Positions 32,001-42,146 of a stretch of DNA of 64,000 nucleotides are shown here, one piece after another (within the stretch, counting starts at the first letter, position 1; each line of letters begins with the position of its first letter). This DNA is from Pseudomonas putida. GTDB lineage: Bacteria > Pseudomonadota > Gammaproteobacteria > Pseudomonadales > Pseudomonadaceae. The notes beneath the pieces were generated by a model. It had not been told where the DNA came from, made no database searches, and saw only the letters and a list, made by a program, of their open reading frames with translations. The stretch covers positions 1 through 64,000 of the forward strand of contig NZ_CP113097.1 in the NCBI RefSeq assembly GCF_026625125.1, read 5' to 3'. A program made the translations under genes and the position numbers.

Positions 32001-32201
32001 ATAGGTCACCTGATTCTCAACGATCTGAGGTGCCTGTCCTGGGTAGGACGTGCGGATGATCACCTGTACATCCGACAGGTCGGGCAAGGCGTCGATTGGC
32101 AGGCTCCTCACCGAGACGAATCCCCATGCCACCAGAAACAGCGTGGCGAGAAGCACCAGCACGCGGTTGCCTACCGACCAGCGAATCAGTTTGGCAATCA
32201 T
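29043..32201 (-). CDS. cusA: Cu/Ag RND efflux pump CusA
   Basis: Inner-membrane proton-driven RND transporter of 1052 residues that takes Cu(I)/Ag(I) from the periplasm or cytoplasm into the CusBC channel. The Met-type metal site of the copper subfamily is visible ([35 protein letters not shown]), rather than the CzcA pattern. The proton-relay helix carries [19 protein letters not shown]. Overlaps of 4 bases with cusB and cusF show a single transcript. Confidence 0.94.
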   Translation of the reverse strand: MIAKLIRWSVGNRVLVLLATLFLVAWGFVSVRSLPIDALPDLSDVQVIIRTSYPGQAPQIVENQVTYPLTTTMLSVPGAKTVRGFSAFGDSFVYVLFEDGTDLYWARSRVLEYLSQAQSRLPAAAKPVLGPDATGVGWIYQYALVDRNGGHDLSQLRSLQDWFLRYELKTLPDVAEVATIGGMIKQYQVVLDPLRMASLGITQAEVVEAIGKANQETGGGVLEQGEAEFMVRAAGYLTSLDDFRAIPLRLAAKGVPVKLGDVATVQIGPEARRGIGELDGLGEAVGGVVILRSGKNAREAIAHVKAKLETLKKGLPTGVELVTVYDRSQLIDRAVENLSHKLVEEFVVVALVCAAFLWHLRSSLVAIVSLPVGILIALIVMRHQGINANIMSLGGIAIAIGAMVDAAVVMIENAHKRVEAWNSRHPSQLLRGEAHWKVMTEAAVEVGPALFFSLMIITLSFIPVFTLQAQEGRLFAPLAFTKTYAMAAAAALSVTLIPVLMGYWIRGPLPAEQRNPLNRVLIRLYRPALEVVLRRPLVTLAGAALILLSSLWPLNHLGGEFLPPLDEGDLLYMPSALPGLSAQKASELLQRTDRLIRTVPEVASVFGKAGRAESATDPAPLEMFETTVRLKPKSEWRTGMTTEKLIEELDRIVRVPGLTNIWIPPIRNRIDMLATGIKSPIGVKVAGSDLNQIDRATLAVERAAKKVPGVTSALAERLTGGRYIDLDIDRHAAARYGLNITDVQAIVAGAIGGETIGETVEGLARYPISVRYPREWRDSVEALRQLPIYTSQGGQLTLGTVARIRIADGPPMLKSENARPSGWVYIDVRGRDLSSVVADLRQSIDSEVKLDPGMSLSYSGQFEYLERANARLAWVVPATLAIIFVLLYLTFGRFGEAMLIMGTLPFALTGGVWLLYLLGYNLSVATGVGFIALAGVAAEFGVIMLIYLNNAWAERQAECETTRAALLDAIREGAVQRIRPKAMTVAVIVAGLLPILWSSGTGSEVMSRIAVPMVGGMLTAPLLSLFVIPAAYWLVRRRELAVTTPHFSGVIQ

Positions 32202-33658
32202 GGTTGGCCCTCCAACACTTTGATCTGCTCAACCACCATGCCCTCGTCTCGTTCGCGTATGCCAAAGCGAATCTGCGCACCGACCTTGAGGCCATCAAGG
32301 AGCGACTGATCAGCCACCGGAAAGGTCATGGTCATCCCAGGCATGCCCAGGGTGAGGAAGGGACCATGGGCAACGGTGAGCTGGGCTCCGTCTATCTGCA
32401 CGATACGGCCGTTCGCTTCATGGAGGGCGGGCCCCGCTTTGGGCTGAGCATCCTGCGCCGTCGCCGCTTCGATGCCTTTCAAATTAGCTTCGGAGTCCAG
32501 CAGGAATTGCCCGGATGCGACGATGCGCTGACCTGCCTGAAGGCCCTGCAACACCGCAACTTGCCCCTTGCTCTCCTGACCCAACACGACTTCCACCGGT
32601 CGGAAGCGACCATCGTCTTCAGCCAGCATCACCAGATCCCGCTTGCCGGTGCGTATGACCGCCTCGGCAGGCACCAAGAGACTCTCCTCGGCGGACACGC
32701 TGGGATGGAGAGCCACCTGTGCGGTCATTCCAGGACGAAGCCGTCCATCCGGGTTGGGCAACTCGATACGCAGGCGCAAAGTACGGCTTTGCAAGTCGGC
32801 ATCGGCCAACAGCGCAGTCAGCTTGCCCGGTACGGGATCACCTGGAAACGCTGGCAATTGCGCCTGTACAGGCTGGCCTTCGTGGAGACCTTGAGCCTGG
32901 GCTTCTGGCACGGCGGCTTCCAGCCAGACGTTGGCCACTCCGTTGATCCTTGCCAAGGTAGCCCCCGGCGTCAGCGTCATGCCGGGTCGTAGATCGAGAA
33001 CCTGGATTACACCGGCAGTAGGCGCAGAAAGTGTGACCGAGAGCTGCACCTTCCCAGTACTCGCGACCCGGTTGATCAGGTCGACCGGCATGCCGGAGAG
33101 CACGAGCCGCTGTCGCGCCGCCGCCGTCAGCTGAGCGTCGCCGGAATGTCGCAACGCCAGATATTCTTCCTGCAAACCAGCCCACTCCGGGGTCAGCACA
33201 TCGGCTAGAGGAGCCCCTTTGACAACTATGTCCCCCGTCGCTCGGCCATATGCGCGTTCGACGTAACCGCCAGTACGGGCCTGCAATACGCTGAAGTCGC
33301 GTTCGTCGAACGCCAGAACGCCGCTCACGCTCAGGGATCGTTCAAGCCGGCCAGCCGTCACCGTTGCCAATCGAATCCCGAGATTTTGCTGGAGCCCAGC
33401 CGAGACCTGAACCGCGAGCTGCCCCTTGTCATTCGCGTCGTCTGAATACTTGGGCACGAGCGGCATATCCATGAATGGCGATTTACCGGGTGCCGGGAAA
33501 TGCTGCTGGGGATACATCGGGTCGTACCAGTACAGCGCTTTTTGCTCACCATCTGGCTGAGATGGGGTAACCGTGCCACGTCCACCCAGCCAGAAGCCCG
33601 CACCTATCCCAATAGCAAGGGCAGCAGCCACAACCAAACCAATCGACCTACCCCTCAT
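32198..33658 (-). CDS. cusB: Membrane-fusion protein CusB with fused CusF-like domain
   Basis: A 486-residue periplasmic adaptor joining CusA to CusC. An N-terminal membrane anchor is followed by the heavy-metal-binding segment [13 protein letters not shown] ... MDMPLVPKY, then the barrel-sandwich and beta-barrel domains. The C-terminal ~75 residues repeat the CusF fold ([18 protein letters not shown]), so a second copper chaperone domain is built in. The start overlaps the cusC stop. Confidence 0.93.
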   Translation of the reverse strand: MRGRSIGLVVAAALAIGIGAGFWLGGRGTVTPSQPDGEQKALYWYDPMYPQQHFPAPGKSPFMDMPLVPKYSDDANDKGQLAVQVSAGLQQNLGIRLATVTAGRLERSLSVSGVLAFDERDFSVLQARTGGYVERAYGRATGDIVVKGAPLADVLTPEWAGLQEEYLALRHSGDAQLTAAARQRLVLSGMPVDLINRVASTGKVQLSVTLSAPTAGVIQVLDLRPGMTLTPGATLARINGVANVWLEAAVPEAQAQGLHEGQPVQAQLPAFPGDPVPGKLTALLADADLQSRTLRLRIELPNPDGRLRPGMTAQVALHPSVSAEESLLVPAEAVIRTGKRDLVMLAEDDGRFRPVEVVLGQESKGQVAVLQGLQAGQRIVASGQFLLDSEANLKGIEAATAQDAQPKAGPALHEANGRIVQIDGAQLTVAHGPFLTLGMPGMTMTFPVADQSLLDGLKVGAQIRFGIRERDEGMVVEQIKVLEGQP

Positions 33659-34905
33659 GCCTGCACCTCTCCATATACGAAATGCAGACGCGCTGCTGTT
33701 GCCGCCAACTGTCCTTGCAGGTCCACATCCTGTAACAGCGCTTCCACGCGTTGCCGACGTGCCGACAGCACTTCACTTAACGACGACTTACCGGCGCGGT
33801 AGTCCGCAAGAGCGAGGCGTACCCGGTCCTCGGCCAGAGGTAGAAGCGTTTCGCGACTGCGCCGCACCGCCCGTTGCAAGCGTTGGTACTCGGCAAGGTC
33901 TGTTTCTAGCTGGGCTTGATGCTCGCGCAGGGCAGCGTCCTGCTCGTCCTCCAACTGGCGAACTTGTGCGCGTCGTGCCGCAATCATCGGGTCTTGCCGT
34001 GAGCCAGTGAACAACGGCAACTGGAAGCTAACTTGCAGGCTGACCATGTTGCTGAAGTCCGGGCCACGACGCTGATAATCCACCCCCCAAGACCAATCTG
34101 ACTTCTTTTCTGCCTGGGCCTGGTGTACCTGGGCTTGCGCCTCGCGTGTCATGGCGTTGTAGGTATTGAGCTCCGGATGGGCATGAACGGAGTGCAGGTA
34201 TTCAGCTGCGTCTACTGGCCAGACAGGGAAAGTCGGCGCGCCTACTTCGGCGTCCTGCCCAATCCAGCGCTTCAGCGCGGATCGCGCTTGAGCTGCCTGA
34301 CTCAACAAAACATCTTTCTGCTCGTCCAGCTGTGCCAATTCCTGTTTGGGAGCCAGCGTATCGGCCGTTGAGCCTGCGCCTCCGGCCAGGCGCGCCCGCA
34401 CCGTAGATGCCAGCAGCTGGTTTTCTTTGTAGAAAGCGTCGAAGTGTTCAAGTTTTCGCTGCACGGTGTACGCCGTAACCCAAGCCTGTGCGGTTGCCGC
34501 CCGAATCTTCAGGCGCTCGAAGACTGCCTCGGCATCGGCTCGCTCGACCGTGGCCTGAGCTGTCTCTACACGAGCTTTGCGTTTTTCCCGATTCGGTACG
34601 TCTTGGGACAGGCCAACCACCTGCATGGTCATGAAGTCTCTGTTCATGCTCCAGCGATCAGCGCCTTCAATCGGCAGGTTTTGTACCCCAAGATTGAGGC
34701 GCGGATCGGGTAGTTCGCCCGCTGGGATGACCGAGCTGCGAGCAGCTGATGCCTGCTCCAGGCGGGCCTGTAGAGAGGGAGCGTTGCGTTCAGCCAATTG
34801 CAGCGCCTCATCCAGCGACAGCGTTACAGCCTGTGCCGAGACAGCCGGCAGCAGTATGAAAAGGACGGCCGTGGTGATCCGTCCCTGAAAACGTTGGGGA
34901 GTCAT
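33655..34905 (-). CDS. cusC: Outer-membrane efflux channel CusC
   Basis: TolC-type outer-membrane channel of about 416 residues with a signal peptide (ITTAVLFILLPAVSAQA) and two OEP repeats. The ATG at 34905 follows GAGGA with good spacing; an upstream frame to 34947 lacks this. It completes the tripartite CusCBA pump. Confidence 0.9.
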   Translation of the reverse strand: MTPQRFQGRITTAVLFILLPAVSAQAVTLSLDEALQLAERNAPSLQARLEQASAARSSVIPAGELPDPRLNLGVQNLPIEGADRWSMNRDFMTMQVVGLSQDVPNREKRKARVETAQATVERADAEAVFERLKIRAATAQAWVTAYTVQRKLEHFDAFYKENQLLASTVRARLAGGAGSTADTLAPKQELAQLDEQKDVLLSQAAQARSALKRWIGQDAEVGAPTFPVWPVDAAEYLHSVHAHPELNTYNAMTREAQAQVHQAQAEKKSDWSWGVDYQRRGPDFSNMVSLQVSFQLPLFTGSRQDPMIAARRAQVRQLEDEQDAALREHQAQLETDLAEYQRLQRAVRRSRETLLPLAEDRVRLALADYRAGKSSLSEVLSARRQRVEALLQDVDLQGQLAATAARLHFVYGEVQA

Positions 34906-34991
34906 GAAAATGATTCCTCGAAAGATCAGCGCCCAGGCGCGTGCCATCGCCCCGCTTCTAAGCAGAACGATGGTGTGAAATTAAGAGGGAG

Positions 34992-35339
34992 TCAGACGCG
35001 GGGAGGACGCCATGGATCGGGGGGAGAACCTGTCGCTATGCCTACAGCGTAGGTATCGGCAGGCCGTGGCTTTGCATAGGTCAGTCCAGGCGTCAGGAAG
35101 CTGAGCTGCACTGTGCTGGCAGTCCTGCACTCCTGACCCACCTTGCAGGATTTGGCATGGTCACCAGTCTTGCCCGGGTCTTGGTCCTGGCAGCAGTCAT
35201 GGTCCATGCCCGCCATCATTTCCATGCCCATGGTCTGCATTGGGCAAGGTTCAGTCGCCGAATCGATGCCCGCCATCCCGTTAAGCGGAAGCGCCACGAT
35301 AATCATCAGGATGGTGAGCAGTCGAATGAACCGATTCAT
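34992..35339 (-). CDS. Met/His/Cys-rich small periplasmic protein
   Basis: A 115-residue protein: signal peptide (MNRFIRLLTILMIIVALPLNGMA), then CPMQTMGMEMMAGMDHDCCQ, a likely copper-binding segment, and a Pro-rich tail. It lies 36 bp after copS and 86 bp before cusC on the same strand, so it probably belongs to a copRS-orf-cusCBAF transcript. The family is not named; a metal-binding role is inferred from composition and place. Confidence 0.65.
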   Translation of the reverse strand: MNRFIRLLTILMIIVALPLNGMAGIDSATEPCPMQTMGMEMMAGMDHDCCQDQDPGKTGDHAKSCKVGQECRTASTVQLSFLTPGLTYAKPRPADTYAVGIATGSPPDPWRPPRV

Positions 35340-35375
35340 GATGGGCGAGTATAGGTTACCGGGATGAATTCAGCA

Positions 35376-36782
35376 TTAAGGGGTTGGGGCTGCACCAACC
35401 AACCGCTTGGAGGCAGGAAGGCTGATGAAGAAGGTTGTGACACCCTCCTCTGAAGTACACCAAATTCGTCCGCTGTGAGTCTCAATAATGGAACGTGTGA
35501 TCGACAGCCCCAGGCCCGCATTACTTGGACCACCTTCGCGTCTGGCTGGATCGGCCCGATAGAACCGGTCGAAGATCTTGCCAATGTGCTGAGGATCGAT
35601 GGTTACTCCGCTGTTACGTACGGATAGCGTCACGGTTTCACGTGTTTGCTCGATCTGCACTGCTATCTCATTGCCTTCCGGGGTGTAGCGCAACGCGTTA
35701 GATAATAGGTTGGAAAGGGCTCGGTCAATCATCAGGCGATCACCACGAACCTTGCCACGACCTTGGAGGGTCAGCTGAATGCCCCGGTCCTCAGCCAGAA
35801 ACTGGTAGTACTCGAACAGCTTGGATACGAGTTCGGAGAGGTCCACATCGATCTGCTCGGGCACGATCAGACCATTATCCGCCTTGGCTAGGAAAAGCAT
35901 GTCGTCGATCATGCGCGACATGCGCTTGAGGTCTTCCAGGTTCGAATAGAGGTTTTCCTCATAGGCATCCAGGTCACGCTTCTTGGTGAGCACCACTTCG
36001 GTATGAGTCAGCAGGTTGCTGACCGGCGTTCTCAACTCGTGAGCGATATCGGCAGAGAAGTTGGACAACCGAACGAATGTATCCTCCAACCGTCCCAGCA
36101 TCCCGTTGAAAGACAGGATGAGTTCCTGAAGCTCAAGCGGTACGGGCTCCAGTGGAATGCGCTCGCGGAGAGATTTTGCCGACATCCCGGTGGCCACTTT
36201 GGTGATTTGCCTGACAGGCCGGAGTCCGCTTTTGGCCACGACCCAGCCCAAGCCTGCGCTCACAATCGCGCTGATCACCAAGCCGATGCCGAACCACCAT
36301 TGCAGGGTGACAAAGAAATGCGCGTGAGTGGTGACATCGAGCATCAGCACGGCCGTTACCGGTTCCGGCTCGCCCGCGATAGTCAACTGGGCGGTGATAC
36401 CGCGGAAGTTCTGCGCTTCATCCTGCCATTCCCAAACCGCACCCTGGCGCGCCTGCTCGAACCGCTGAGGGATTTGGGAGGCTTTGGAGTCTGAAAAAAG
36501 GACCGTGCCGTCAGCCTTGGTGATTTTCGCCGAAAGATCCTGATGTGCGCCGAGCAATGCCCGCAGTTGCTGCTCCTGATCGTCGAGCTCGCCTCGCGCT
36601 GCTGAAATGGAAAGGATATGACGCGTTGACTCCAGCTTTTCGGCAAGCGCCTGCTCATCCAGCATCCGGAAATGGTGCTGGCTGAGCCCGTAGAAAGCCA
36701 CGCCGGCAACGACCAAGACAGCAGTCACCGCGAACATGAACATTAGTGTCAGTCGCTTGACGAGGGATGATTGCGGGCGCAT
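35376..36782 (-). CDS. copS: Copper-sensing histidine kinase CopS/CusS-type
   Basis: A 468-residue inner-membrane kinase with two membrane helices (about 14-33 and 165-185), a periplasmic sensor region, HAMP, the HisKA box FSADIAHELRTPVSNL and an HATPase domain (NALRYTPEGNE, GLGLSITRSI). It phosphorylates CopR. The ATG at 36782 shares one base with the copR stop; a GTG at 36785 is also possible. Confidence 0.92.
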   Translation of the reverse strand: MRPQSSLVKRLTLMFMFAVTAVLVVAGVAFYGLSQHHFRMLDEQALAEKLESTRHILSISAARGELDDQEQQLRALLGAHQDLSAKITKADGTVLFSDSKASQIPQRFEQARQGAVWEWQDEAQNFRGITAQLTIAGEPEPVTAVLMLDVTTHAHFFVTLQWWFGIGLVISAIVSAGLGWVVAKSGLRPVRQITKVATGMSAKSLRERIPLEPVPLELQELILSFNGMLGRLEDTFVRLSNFSADIAHELRTPVSNLLTHTEVVLTKKRDLDAYEENLYSNLEDLKRMSRMIDDMLFLAKADNGLIVPEQIDVDLSELVSKLFEYYQFLAEDRGIQLTLQGRGKVRGDRLMIDRALSNLLSNALRYTPEGNEIAVQIEQTRETVTLSVRNSGVTIDPQHIGKIFDRFYRADPARREGGPSNAGLGLSITRSIIETHSGRIWCTSEEGVTTFFISLPASKRLVGAAPTP

Positions 36783-37459
36783 CACTCGGGCACATCCATC
36801 ATGTAGCCCATGCCTCGGGCGGTGTGGATGAGCTTTGGCGCGAAGTCGTCATCAATCTTGGCCCGCAGTCGGCGAATCGCGACCTCGATCACGTTGGTGT
36901 CACTGTCGAAGTTCATGTCCCAGACCTGAGAAGCGATCAGCGACTTGGGGAGCACCTCGCCGCGTCGGCGCATGAGCAGCTCCAACAGGGAAAACTCCTT
37001 GGCAGTAAGGTCGATACGCTTACCGTTTCGCGTAGCCCGGCGCTTGAGCAGGTCCACTTCAAGGTCTGCCATTTTCATGGTGGTTTGAGCAGAACCACCG
37101 TTGCCTCTGCGCAGCAACGTGCGAACCCGAGCCAGCAGCTCCGAGAATGCAAAGGGCTTCACTAGGTAATCATCAGCGCCCAGCTCCAAACCTTTCACGC
37201 GATCGTCTACGCCATCACGGGCCGTCAAGAAAAGGACCGGCACATCCTTACCCGCTGCGCGTATCTTGCGCAGAACCTCCCAGCCATCGAGCCCCGGCAT
37301 CATCACATCGAGAATCAGCAAGTCATAGGCTTCGCTCTGCGCGTGTTGCAGGGCATCAGTGCCTGTCATCACCCGGTCAACGGTGAAGCCAGCTTCTGTC
37401 AGGCCTTGCTGGAGGTAGACACCGGTTTTCGGCTCATCTTCGGCTACGAGTAATTTCAT
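36782..37459 (-). CDS. copR: Copper response regulator CopR
   Basis: An OmpR-type regulator of 225 residues: receiver domain (VAEDEPK, phospho-acceptor D51 in [20 protein letters not shown]) and winged helix ([20 protein letters not shown]). It is divergent from a PtrA-like gene, the same neighbourhood as in other Pseudomonas. It probably binds the boxes at 37521-37558, 37837-37852 and 28623-28638. Confidence 0.93.
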   Translation of the reverse strand: MKLLVAEDEPKTGVYLQQGLTEAGFTVDRVMTGTDALQHAQSEAYDLLILDVMMPGLDGWEVLRKIRAAGKDVPVLFLTARDGVDDRVKGLELGADDYLVKPFAFSELLARVRTLLRRGNGGSAQTTMKMADLEVDLLKRRATRNGKRIDLTAKEFSLLELLMRRRGEVLPKSLIASQVWDMNFDSDTNVIEVAIRRLRAKIDDDFAPKLIHTARGMGYMMDVPE

Positions 37460-37520
37460 CTGCTCTCATCCACGCGGGGTGCATCTCCAGTTTGCAGGAA
37501 AAAAGACGCCCAACCAGAAG

Positions 37521-37558
37521 CTGACGGAAAAGTAATGTCGAGATCAGTTTTCTGACAG
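37521..37558. promoter_or_regulatory. Two degenerate metal boxes between copR and the ptrA-like gene
   Basis: CTGACGGAAAAGTAAT (37521-37536) and ATCAGTTTTCTGACAG (37543-37558) keep the two-half-site layout with a 4-bp gap. They lie in the divergent promoter region of copRS and the PtrA-like gene. Confidence 0.5.
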
Positions 37559-37623
37559 CACCGCGAGGCTAACTTGACCACGTACCTGACGCCATGAGGC
37601 GCAGAACCATTGAGGATCTCCAG

Positions 37624-37830
37624 ATGAACATGGTCAAAGCAATTGTGTTGGTCGTTACCTTCGGCACGGCAGGCATTGCCCTGGCAGAGGGCGGCGCGGA
37701 CCGGACCTTTGCGCGGATGGAAGCGGCTCGCCAAAGTTCCATGCAGGGCTACCAGGTTGCGCAGGAGAAGAGAGAGCAGGCGCCAGTCGCCGCCCAGTCC
37801 AGCAAGCACGCGGGCCACGAAAGCTGCTGA
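37624..37830 (+). CDS. PtrA-like copper-responsive periplasmic protein
   Basis: A 68-residue protein: signal peptide MNMVKAIVLVVTFGTAGIALA, then EGGADRTFARMEAARQSS, the PtrA-type mature N-terminus, and a C-terminal His/Cys tail (KHAGHESC). It lies divergent from copR. In P. aeruginosa ptrA occupies the same place and is copper-induced. It may buffer periplasmic copper; the exact role is not established here. Confidence 0.75.
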   Translation: MNMVKAIVLVVTFGTAGIALAEGGADRTFARMEAARQSSMQGYQVAQEKREQAPVAAQSSKHAGHESC

Positions 37831-37836
37831 TCCGAG

Positions 37837-37852
37837 CTTACAGAAATGTAAT
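37837..37852. promoter_or_regulatory. Metal-regulator (cop) box before copA
   Basis: CTTACAGAAATGTAAT matches the island pattern at 11 of 12 defined bases, with a 4-bp gap, about 160 bp before copA and just after the PtrA-like gene. Confidence 0.7.
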
Positions 37853-38011
37853 CACCCCGGAATCTGAACTATGGCAGTTTCAGACTACGGCCTCTCATCA
37901 GCCTCGCGCAGTGGCGAAAGTCTACGAGACTGGTGAGAGCACCAATGAACCCAAGGGCTGCGCCATCGAGCAGCCTGGATATCAGCGATCTACCTGACTG
38001 GACGCAACGGC

Positions 38012-39925
38012 ATGCAAAGCAAAACCACGAGACGATCTTTCGTCAAAGGCCTGGCCGCTACCGGACTTCTGGGTGGGCTCGGCATGTGGCGCGCGCCGGT
38101 CTGGGCCGTGACCAGCCCTGGCCAACCGAACGTGCTCAGCGGCACGGACTTCGATCTGTATATCGGTGAACTGCCCGTCAACATCACGGGTGCAGCTCGT
38201 ACGGCCATGGCCATCAACGGCTCCGTGCCAGGGCCAATCCTGCGATGGCGCGAAGGCGACACCGTGACGCTGCGCGTACGCAACCGGCTGAAACAGGACA
38301 CCTCCATTCACTGGCACGGCATCATCCTGCCCGCCAACATGGACGGTGTGCCGGGCTTGAGCTTCCACGGCATCGCTCCCGATGGCATGTACGAATACAA
38401 GTTCAAGGTCCACCAGAACGGCACTTACTGGTATCACAGTCACTCAGGCTTCCAAGAACAGTCCGGGGTCTATGGGGCTTTGGTGATCGATGCCAAAGAT
38501 CCGGAGCCGTTTGTATATGACCGTGATTACGTCGTCATGCTCAGCGATTGGACGGATGAAGACCCGGCGCAGGTGCTCTCCAAACTCAAGAAGCAATCTG
38601 ACTACTACAACTTCCACAAGCGCACAATTGGCGACTTCGTTGACGATGTGAGCGAGAAAGGCTGGTCGGCCGCTGTAGCGGATCGGAAGATGTGGGCTGA
38701 AATGAAGATGAGCCCCACCGACCTCGCTGATGTGAGCGGGTATACCTACACCTACCTCATGAACGGCCAGGCTCCGAACGGCAACTGGACGGGAATCTTC
38801 AAGCCCGGCGAGAAAATCCGCCTGCGCTTTATCAACGGCTCGGCCATGACCTATTTCGATGTCCGGATTCCTGGGCTCAAGATGACGGTTGTGGCTGCCG
38901 ACGGCCAGTACGTCAAACCCGTATCGGTCGATGAGTTCCGGATCGCCGTTGCGGAAACCTACGATGTCATCGTCGAACCTGAAAACGAGCAGGCCTATAC
39001 GATCTTCGCGCAGTCCATGGACCGTACCGGGTACTCCCGAGGCACCCTGGCAGTTCGTGAAGGCTTGCAAGCGCCCGTGCCGGAGGTAGATCCGCGCCCG
39101 ATCATCGCCATGAGCGACATGGGCATGGACCACGGCAGCATGGGCGGAATGGATCACGGCAGCATGGCTGGCATGGACCAAGGCAACATGGCCGGCATGG
39201 ACCACAGCAAGATGGCTGGGATGGACCACGGCAGCATGGCCGGCATGGACCACAGCAAGATGGCTGGAATGGACCATGGCAGCATGGCCGGCATGGACCA
39301 CAGCAAGATGGCTGGGATGGACCACGGCAATATGGCCGGCATGGATCACAGCAAGATGGCTGGGATGGGTCATGAGGGCATGGCCGGCATGAGCGGGGCA
39401 ATGCAGAGCCATCCGGCTTCCGAGACCAACAACCCGTTGGTCGATATGCAGACCATGTCGCCGACCCCGAAGCTGAACGATCCGGGAATTGGCCTGCGCA
39501 ACAACGGGCGCCGAGTGCTGACCTACGCCGATTTGCGGAGCACCTTCATCGATCCCGATGGTCGAGAGCCTGGACGCACAATCGAACTGCACCTTACCGG
39601 CCACATGGAGAAGTTCGCGTGGTCGTTCGACGGTATCAAATTCTCCGACGCTGAACCGCTGCGGTTGAAATATGGCGAGCGTCTTCGCATCACCTTGGTC
39701 AACGACACCATGATGACTCACCCCATCCACCTCCACGGTATGTGGAGTGATCTGGAGGACGAGAATGGCAACTTCATGGTTCGCAAGCACACCATCGACA
39801 TGCCACCTGGCTCAAAACGAAGCTATCGCGTCACCGCAGACGCCTTGGGACGTTGGGCCTATCACTGTCACCTACTGTTCCACATGGAAATGGGCATGTT
39901 CCGAGAAGTCCGTGTGGACGAATGA
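38012..39925 (+). CDS. copA: Periplasmic multicopper oxidase CopA
   Basis: A 637-residue Tat-exported copper oxidase (twin-arginine TRRSFVKGL at 6-14) that oxidises or binds periplasmic Cu(I). All copper-site motifs are present: HWHG near 100, HSHSG near 141, HPIHLHG near 569, and [12 protein letters not shown] near 618-629. A Met/His-rich insertion of eleven 8-residue repeats (about 372-459) is typical of PcoA/CopA and binds extra copper. It is the first gene of copA-orf-copB-cytochrome-DUF411. Confidence 0.95.
   Translation: MQSKTTRRSFVKGLAATGLLGGLGMWRAPVWAVTSPGQPNVLSGTDFDLYIGELPVNITGAARTAMAINGSVPGPILRWREGDTVTLRVRNRLKQDTSIHWHGIILPANMDGVPGLSFHGIAPDGMYEYKFKVHQNGTYWYHSHSGFQEQSGVYGALVIDAKDPEPFVYDRDYVVMLSDWTDEDPAQVLSKLKKQSDYYNFHKRTIGDFVDDVSEKGWSAAVADRKMWAEMKMSPTDLADVSGYTYTYLMNGQAPNGNWTGIFKPGEKIRLRFINGSAMTYFDVRIPGLKMTVVAADGQYVKPVSVDEFRIAVAETYDVIVEPENEQAYTIFAQSMDRTGYSRGTLAVREGLQAPVPEVDPRPIIAMSDMGMDHGSMGGMDHGSMAGMDQGNMAGMDHSKMAGMDHGSMAGMDHSKMAGMDHGSMAGMDHSKMAGMDHGNMAGMDHSKMAGMGHEGMAGMSGAMQSHPASETNNPLVDMQTMSPTPKLNDPGIGLRNNGRRVLTYADLRSTFIDPDGREPGRTIELHLTGHMEKFAWSFDGIKFSDAEPLRLKYGERLRITLVNDTMMTHPIHLHGMWSDLEDENGNFMVRKHTIDMPPGSKRSYRVTADALGRWAYHCHLLFHMEMGMFREVRVDE
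39125..39388 (+). repeat. Eleven 24-bp repeats coding MDHxxMAG in copA
   Basis: Consecutive 24-bp units code for [32 protein letters not shown] and so on, ending MGHEGMAG. Alternating GS and SK units give a 48-bp higher-order repeat. The length is likely to vary between strains by slippage. Confidence 0.9.
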
Positions 39926-39939
39926 ACCGGAGATCTGAG

Positions 39940-40263
39940 ATGAGCAAACCAATGAAACGAAGCGCCTTTTTCCTTTCTGCTGCGATGGTAGGCATGCTGG
40001 CTGTTTATGCCCCGTCGTCGTGGTCCAGCGACAACCATGATCAGCACTCACAGAAATCCACCGAGGCAGGCAAAGCCAAAGGCTCGCAGGACAAGCAGGG
40101 CCAGGGGATGAACCATGAAGGCATGGACCATGGTTCCATGGAAGGTATGGACCACGGCTCGATGAAGGGAATGGACCATGGCTCGATGGAAGGCATGGAC
40201 CACGACAAAATGATGAAATCGCATGGCAGCGACAAAGCTAAGGCAGGGAAAGATGGCCAATAG
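39940..40263 (+). CDS. Met/His-rich periplasmic copper-binding protein
   Basis: A 107-residue protein: signal peptide ([25 protein letters not shown]) followed by a hydrophilic domain with repeated [16 protein letters not shown] units. It overlaps the copB start by 11 bases. It resembles a detached copy of the CopA/CopB Met-rich segment and probably binds copper in the periplasm. Confidence 0.7.
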   Translation: MSKPMKRSAFFLSAAMVGMLAVYAPSSWSSDNHDQHSQKSTEAGKAKGSQDKQGQGMNHEGMDHGSMEGMDHGSMKGMDHGSMEGMDHDKMMKSHGSDKAKAGKDGQ

Positions 40264-41353
40264 CCTCGGGCGGCCTTCGCTGCTGGCCCTGACTGTTTCA
40301 ATCGGCATGCTGGGCGTAACGCCCAGCTTCGCCGCTGAAGAAATGGATCACTCGGGCATGGATCATTCGAAAATGGGGCACGGTTCCATGCAAATGGATG
40401 CTGCTCCGTCCGAATCGATGCCGGCGATGGATCACAGCAAGATGGGGGTTAGCAAACATCAGAAACAGACTGCCCCTGTTGATCACAGCCAGATGGGGCA
40501 TGCTCAAAGCCAGAGCAAATCCAGCCCGGTGGACCATAGCAAGATGGACCATGGAACCATGAAGGGCATGGATCACGGTTCGATGAAGGGCATGGACCAT
40601 TCCCAGATGAATCATGGTTCAGCGACTTCTCCAACCACAACTAGCCGCACGCCGATTCCAGTGCTCACTGATGCCGACCGTGAGGCAGCCTTTCCGCCTT
40701 TGGGTGGCCACCAGGTGCACGACAGCGGAATCAACAGTTTCTTCCTGTTGGACCAGCTCGAATACCAGGACGCCGATGAGGGCAGCACCCTGGCCTGGGA
40801 CGCTTCAGGCTGGGTAGGCGGTGACATTAATCGACTCTGGGTTCGTTCGGAAGGCGAGCGCACCAATGGGGTAACCGAAGACGCCGAGCTGCAATTGCTT
40901 TACGGCCGCTCGGTCAGTCCATGGTGGGATGTGGTCGCCGGGGTCCGTCAGGATTTCAAACCGGAATCCCCACAGACCTGGGCAGCCTTTGGTATTCAGG
41001 GCATGGCCTTGTATGACTTCGAGGCCGAAGCCACGGCGTTCATAGGCGAGAACGGCCAGACTGCTGCGCGTCTTGAGGGCGAATACGACATCCTGCTGAC
41101 CAATCGCTTGATTTTGCAGCCCACGGCCGAGGCGAACTTCTATGGCAAGAACGATCCTGAGCGCGGTGTTGGCTCGGGTCTGGCCAATACCGAAGTCGGC
41201 CTGCGTCTACGGTATGAAATTGTCCGCCAGTTTGCTCCATACATAGGCGTTACCTGGAGCCGCTCCTACGGCAACACCGCTGACTTCATCCGAGACGAGG
41301 GTGGAGATGTTAATGAGGCACGCTTCGTTGCCGGTATCAGGATGTGGTTCTGA
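40253..41353 (+). CDS. copB: Outer-membrane copper resistance protein CopB
   Basis: A 366-residue outer-membrane protein. A signal peptide is followed by a Met/His-rich periplasmic segment ([16 protein letters not shown] and more, to about residue 120), then the CopB/PcoB beta-barrel ([20 protein letters not shown] to the terminal ...FVAGIRMWF with a C-terminal aromatic residue). It works with CopA in sequestering or exporting periplasmic copper. Confidence 0.93.
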   Translation: MANSLGRPSLLALTVSIGMLGVTPSFAAEEMDHSGMDHSKMGHGSMQMDAAPSESMPAMDHSKMGVSKHQKQTAPVDHSQMGHAQSQSKSSPVDHSKMDHGTMKGMDHGSMKGMDHSQMNHGSATSPTTTSRTPIPVLTDADREAAFPPLGGHQVHDSGINSFFLLDQLEYQDADEGSTLAWDASGWVGGDINRLWVRSEGERTNGVTEDAELQLLYGRSVSPWWDVVAGVRQDFKPESPQTWAAFGIQGMALYDFEAEATAFIGENGQTAARLEGEYDILLTNRLILQPTAEANFYGKNDPERGVGSGLANTEVGLRLRYEIVRQFAPYIGVTWSRSYGNTADFIRDEGGDVNEARFVAGIRMWF

Positions 41354-41363
41354 GAATTTCAAC

Positions 41364-42146
41364 ATGAAAAGAACAATTACAACGCTGCTCGTGGCCGGTA
41401 CTTTCGGAAGTGCTGCTGTATTGGGCACGGCGTATTTCGGCTTGGTGAATGTCGGCGCCGATGATCCTCACTTTCCGGCTGTCCATTCGTTTCTCGCCAT
41501 GGCTCGCGACCGGTCGATTGAGGTTCGAGCGCGAGACATTGAAGTGCCTGACCTAAAGAATGCCGCGTTGATCAAGGCAGGAGCAGGCAACTACAACGCC
41601 ATGTGCATTGGGTGCCACCTCGCCCCAGGCGTTGGGCAGACTGAACTAAGCCAAGCGCTATACCCGTCGCCACCTGACCTCACCAAGGTCGGTGTCGGAG
41701 GCGATCCGGCCGCCGCATTCTGGACGATCAAACACGGTATCAAAGCCACCGGCATGCCCGCTTGGGGCAAGAGCATGGGTGATGAGTACATCTGGGGAAT
41801 CGTCGCGTTCCTGAACCAACTGCCCCAAATCAATCCTGAGCAGTACAAGGCTCTAGTGGCCACGAGCGGTGGCCACAAGCACGGCGGCGGTGAAAGCGAT
41901 ATGCACAACCATGAGGGCCAGCACGGCGTAAGCAGTCGTGCCGAGCATGGTGATCACGACGAAGCGGCAGACGACGATCATGCCCAGGCAGCTCACGACC
42001 ACGGAACTGCACCCGCAGGCTCCGCCCAAGCGGCAGATCATCACGGTGACCACAATGCGGCCGAGGCCCATTCGGATCCCCACCCGGCATCGTCGCCTAA
42101 GACGCATGTTCACAAAGACGGTAAGGAGCACACTCATGCCAACTAA
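41364..42146 (+). CDS. c-type cytochrome with His-rich tail
   Basis: A 260-residue protein with an N-terminal membrane anchor or signal and one heme motif CIGCH (near 75-79), with a Met ligand probably in GIKATGMPAWG. The last ~85 residues are very rich in His and Asp (GDHDEAADDDHAQAAHDHG) and look like a metal-binding extension. It follows copB by 10 bases and overlaps the DUF411 gene by 11. It may take electrons from Cu(I) oxidation (inference). Confidence 0.8.
   Translation: MKRTITTLLVAGTFGSAAVLGTAYFGLVNVGADDPHFPAVHSFLAMARDRSIEVRARDIEVPDLKNAALIKAGAGNYNAMCIGCHLAPGVGQTELSQALYPSPPDLTKVGVGGDPAAAFWTIKHGIKATGMPAWGKSMGDEYIWGIVAFLNQLPQINPEQYKALVATSGGHKHGGGESDMHNHEGQHGVSSRAEHGDHDEAADDDHAQAAHDHGTAPAGSAQAADHHGDHNAAEAHSDPHPASSPKTHVHKDGKEHTHAN

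Noticed and set aside
38444..39790. Long minus-strand open frames (up to 448 codons) antisense to copA
   Set aside because: Produced by the repetitive MDHxxMAG codons read backwards; low-complexity His/Val/Ala protein with no ribosome-binding site, opposite a certain gene.
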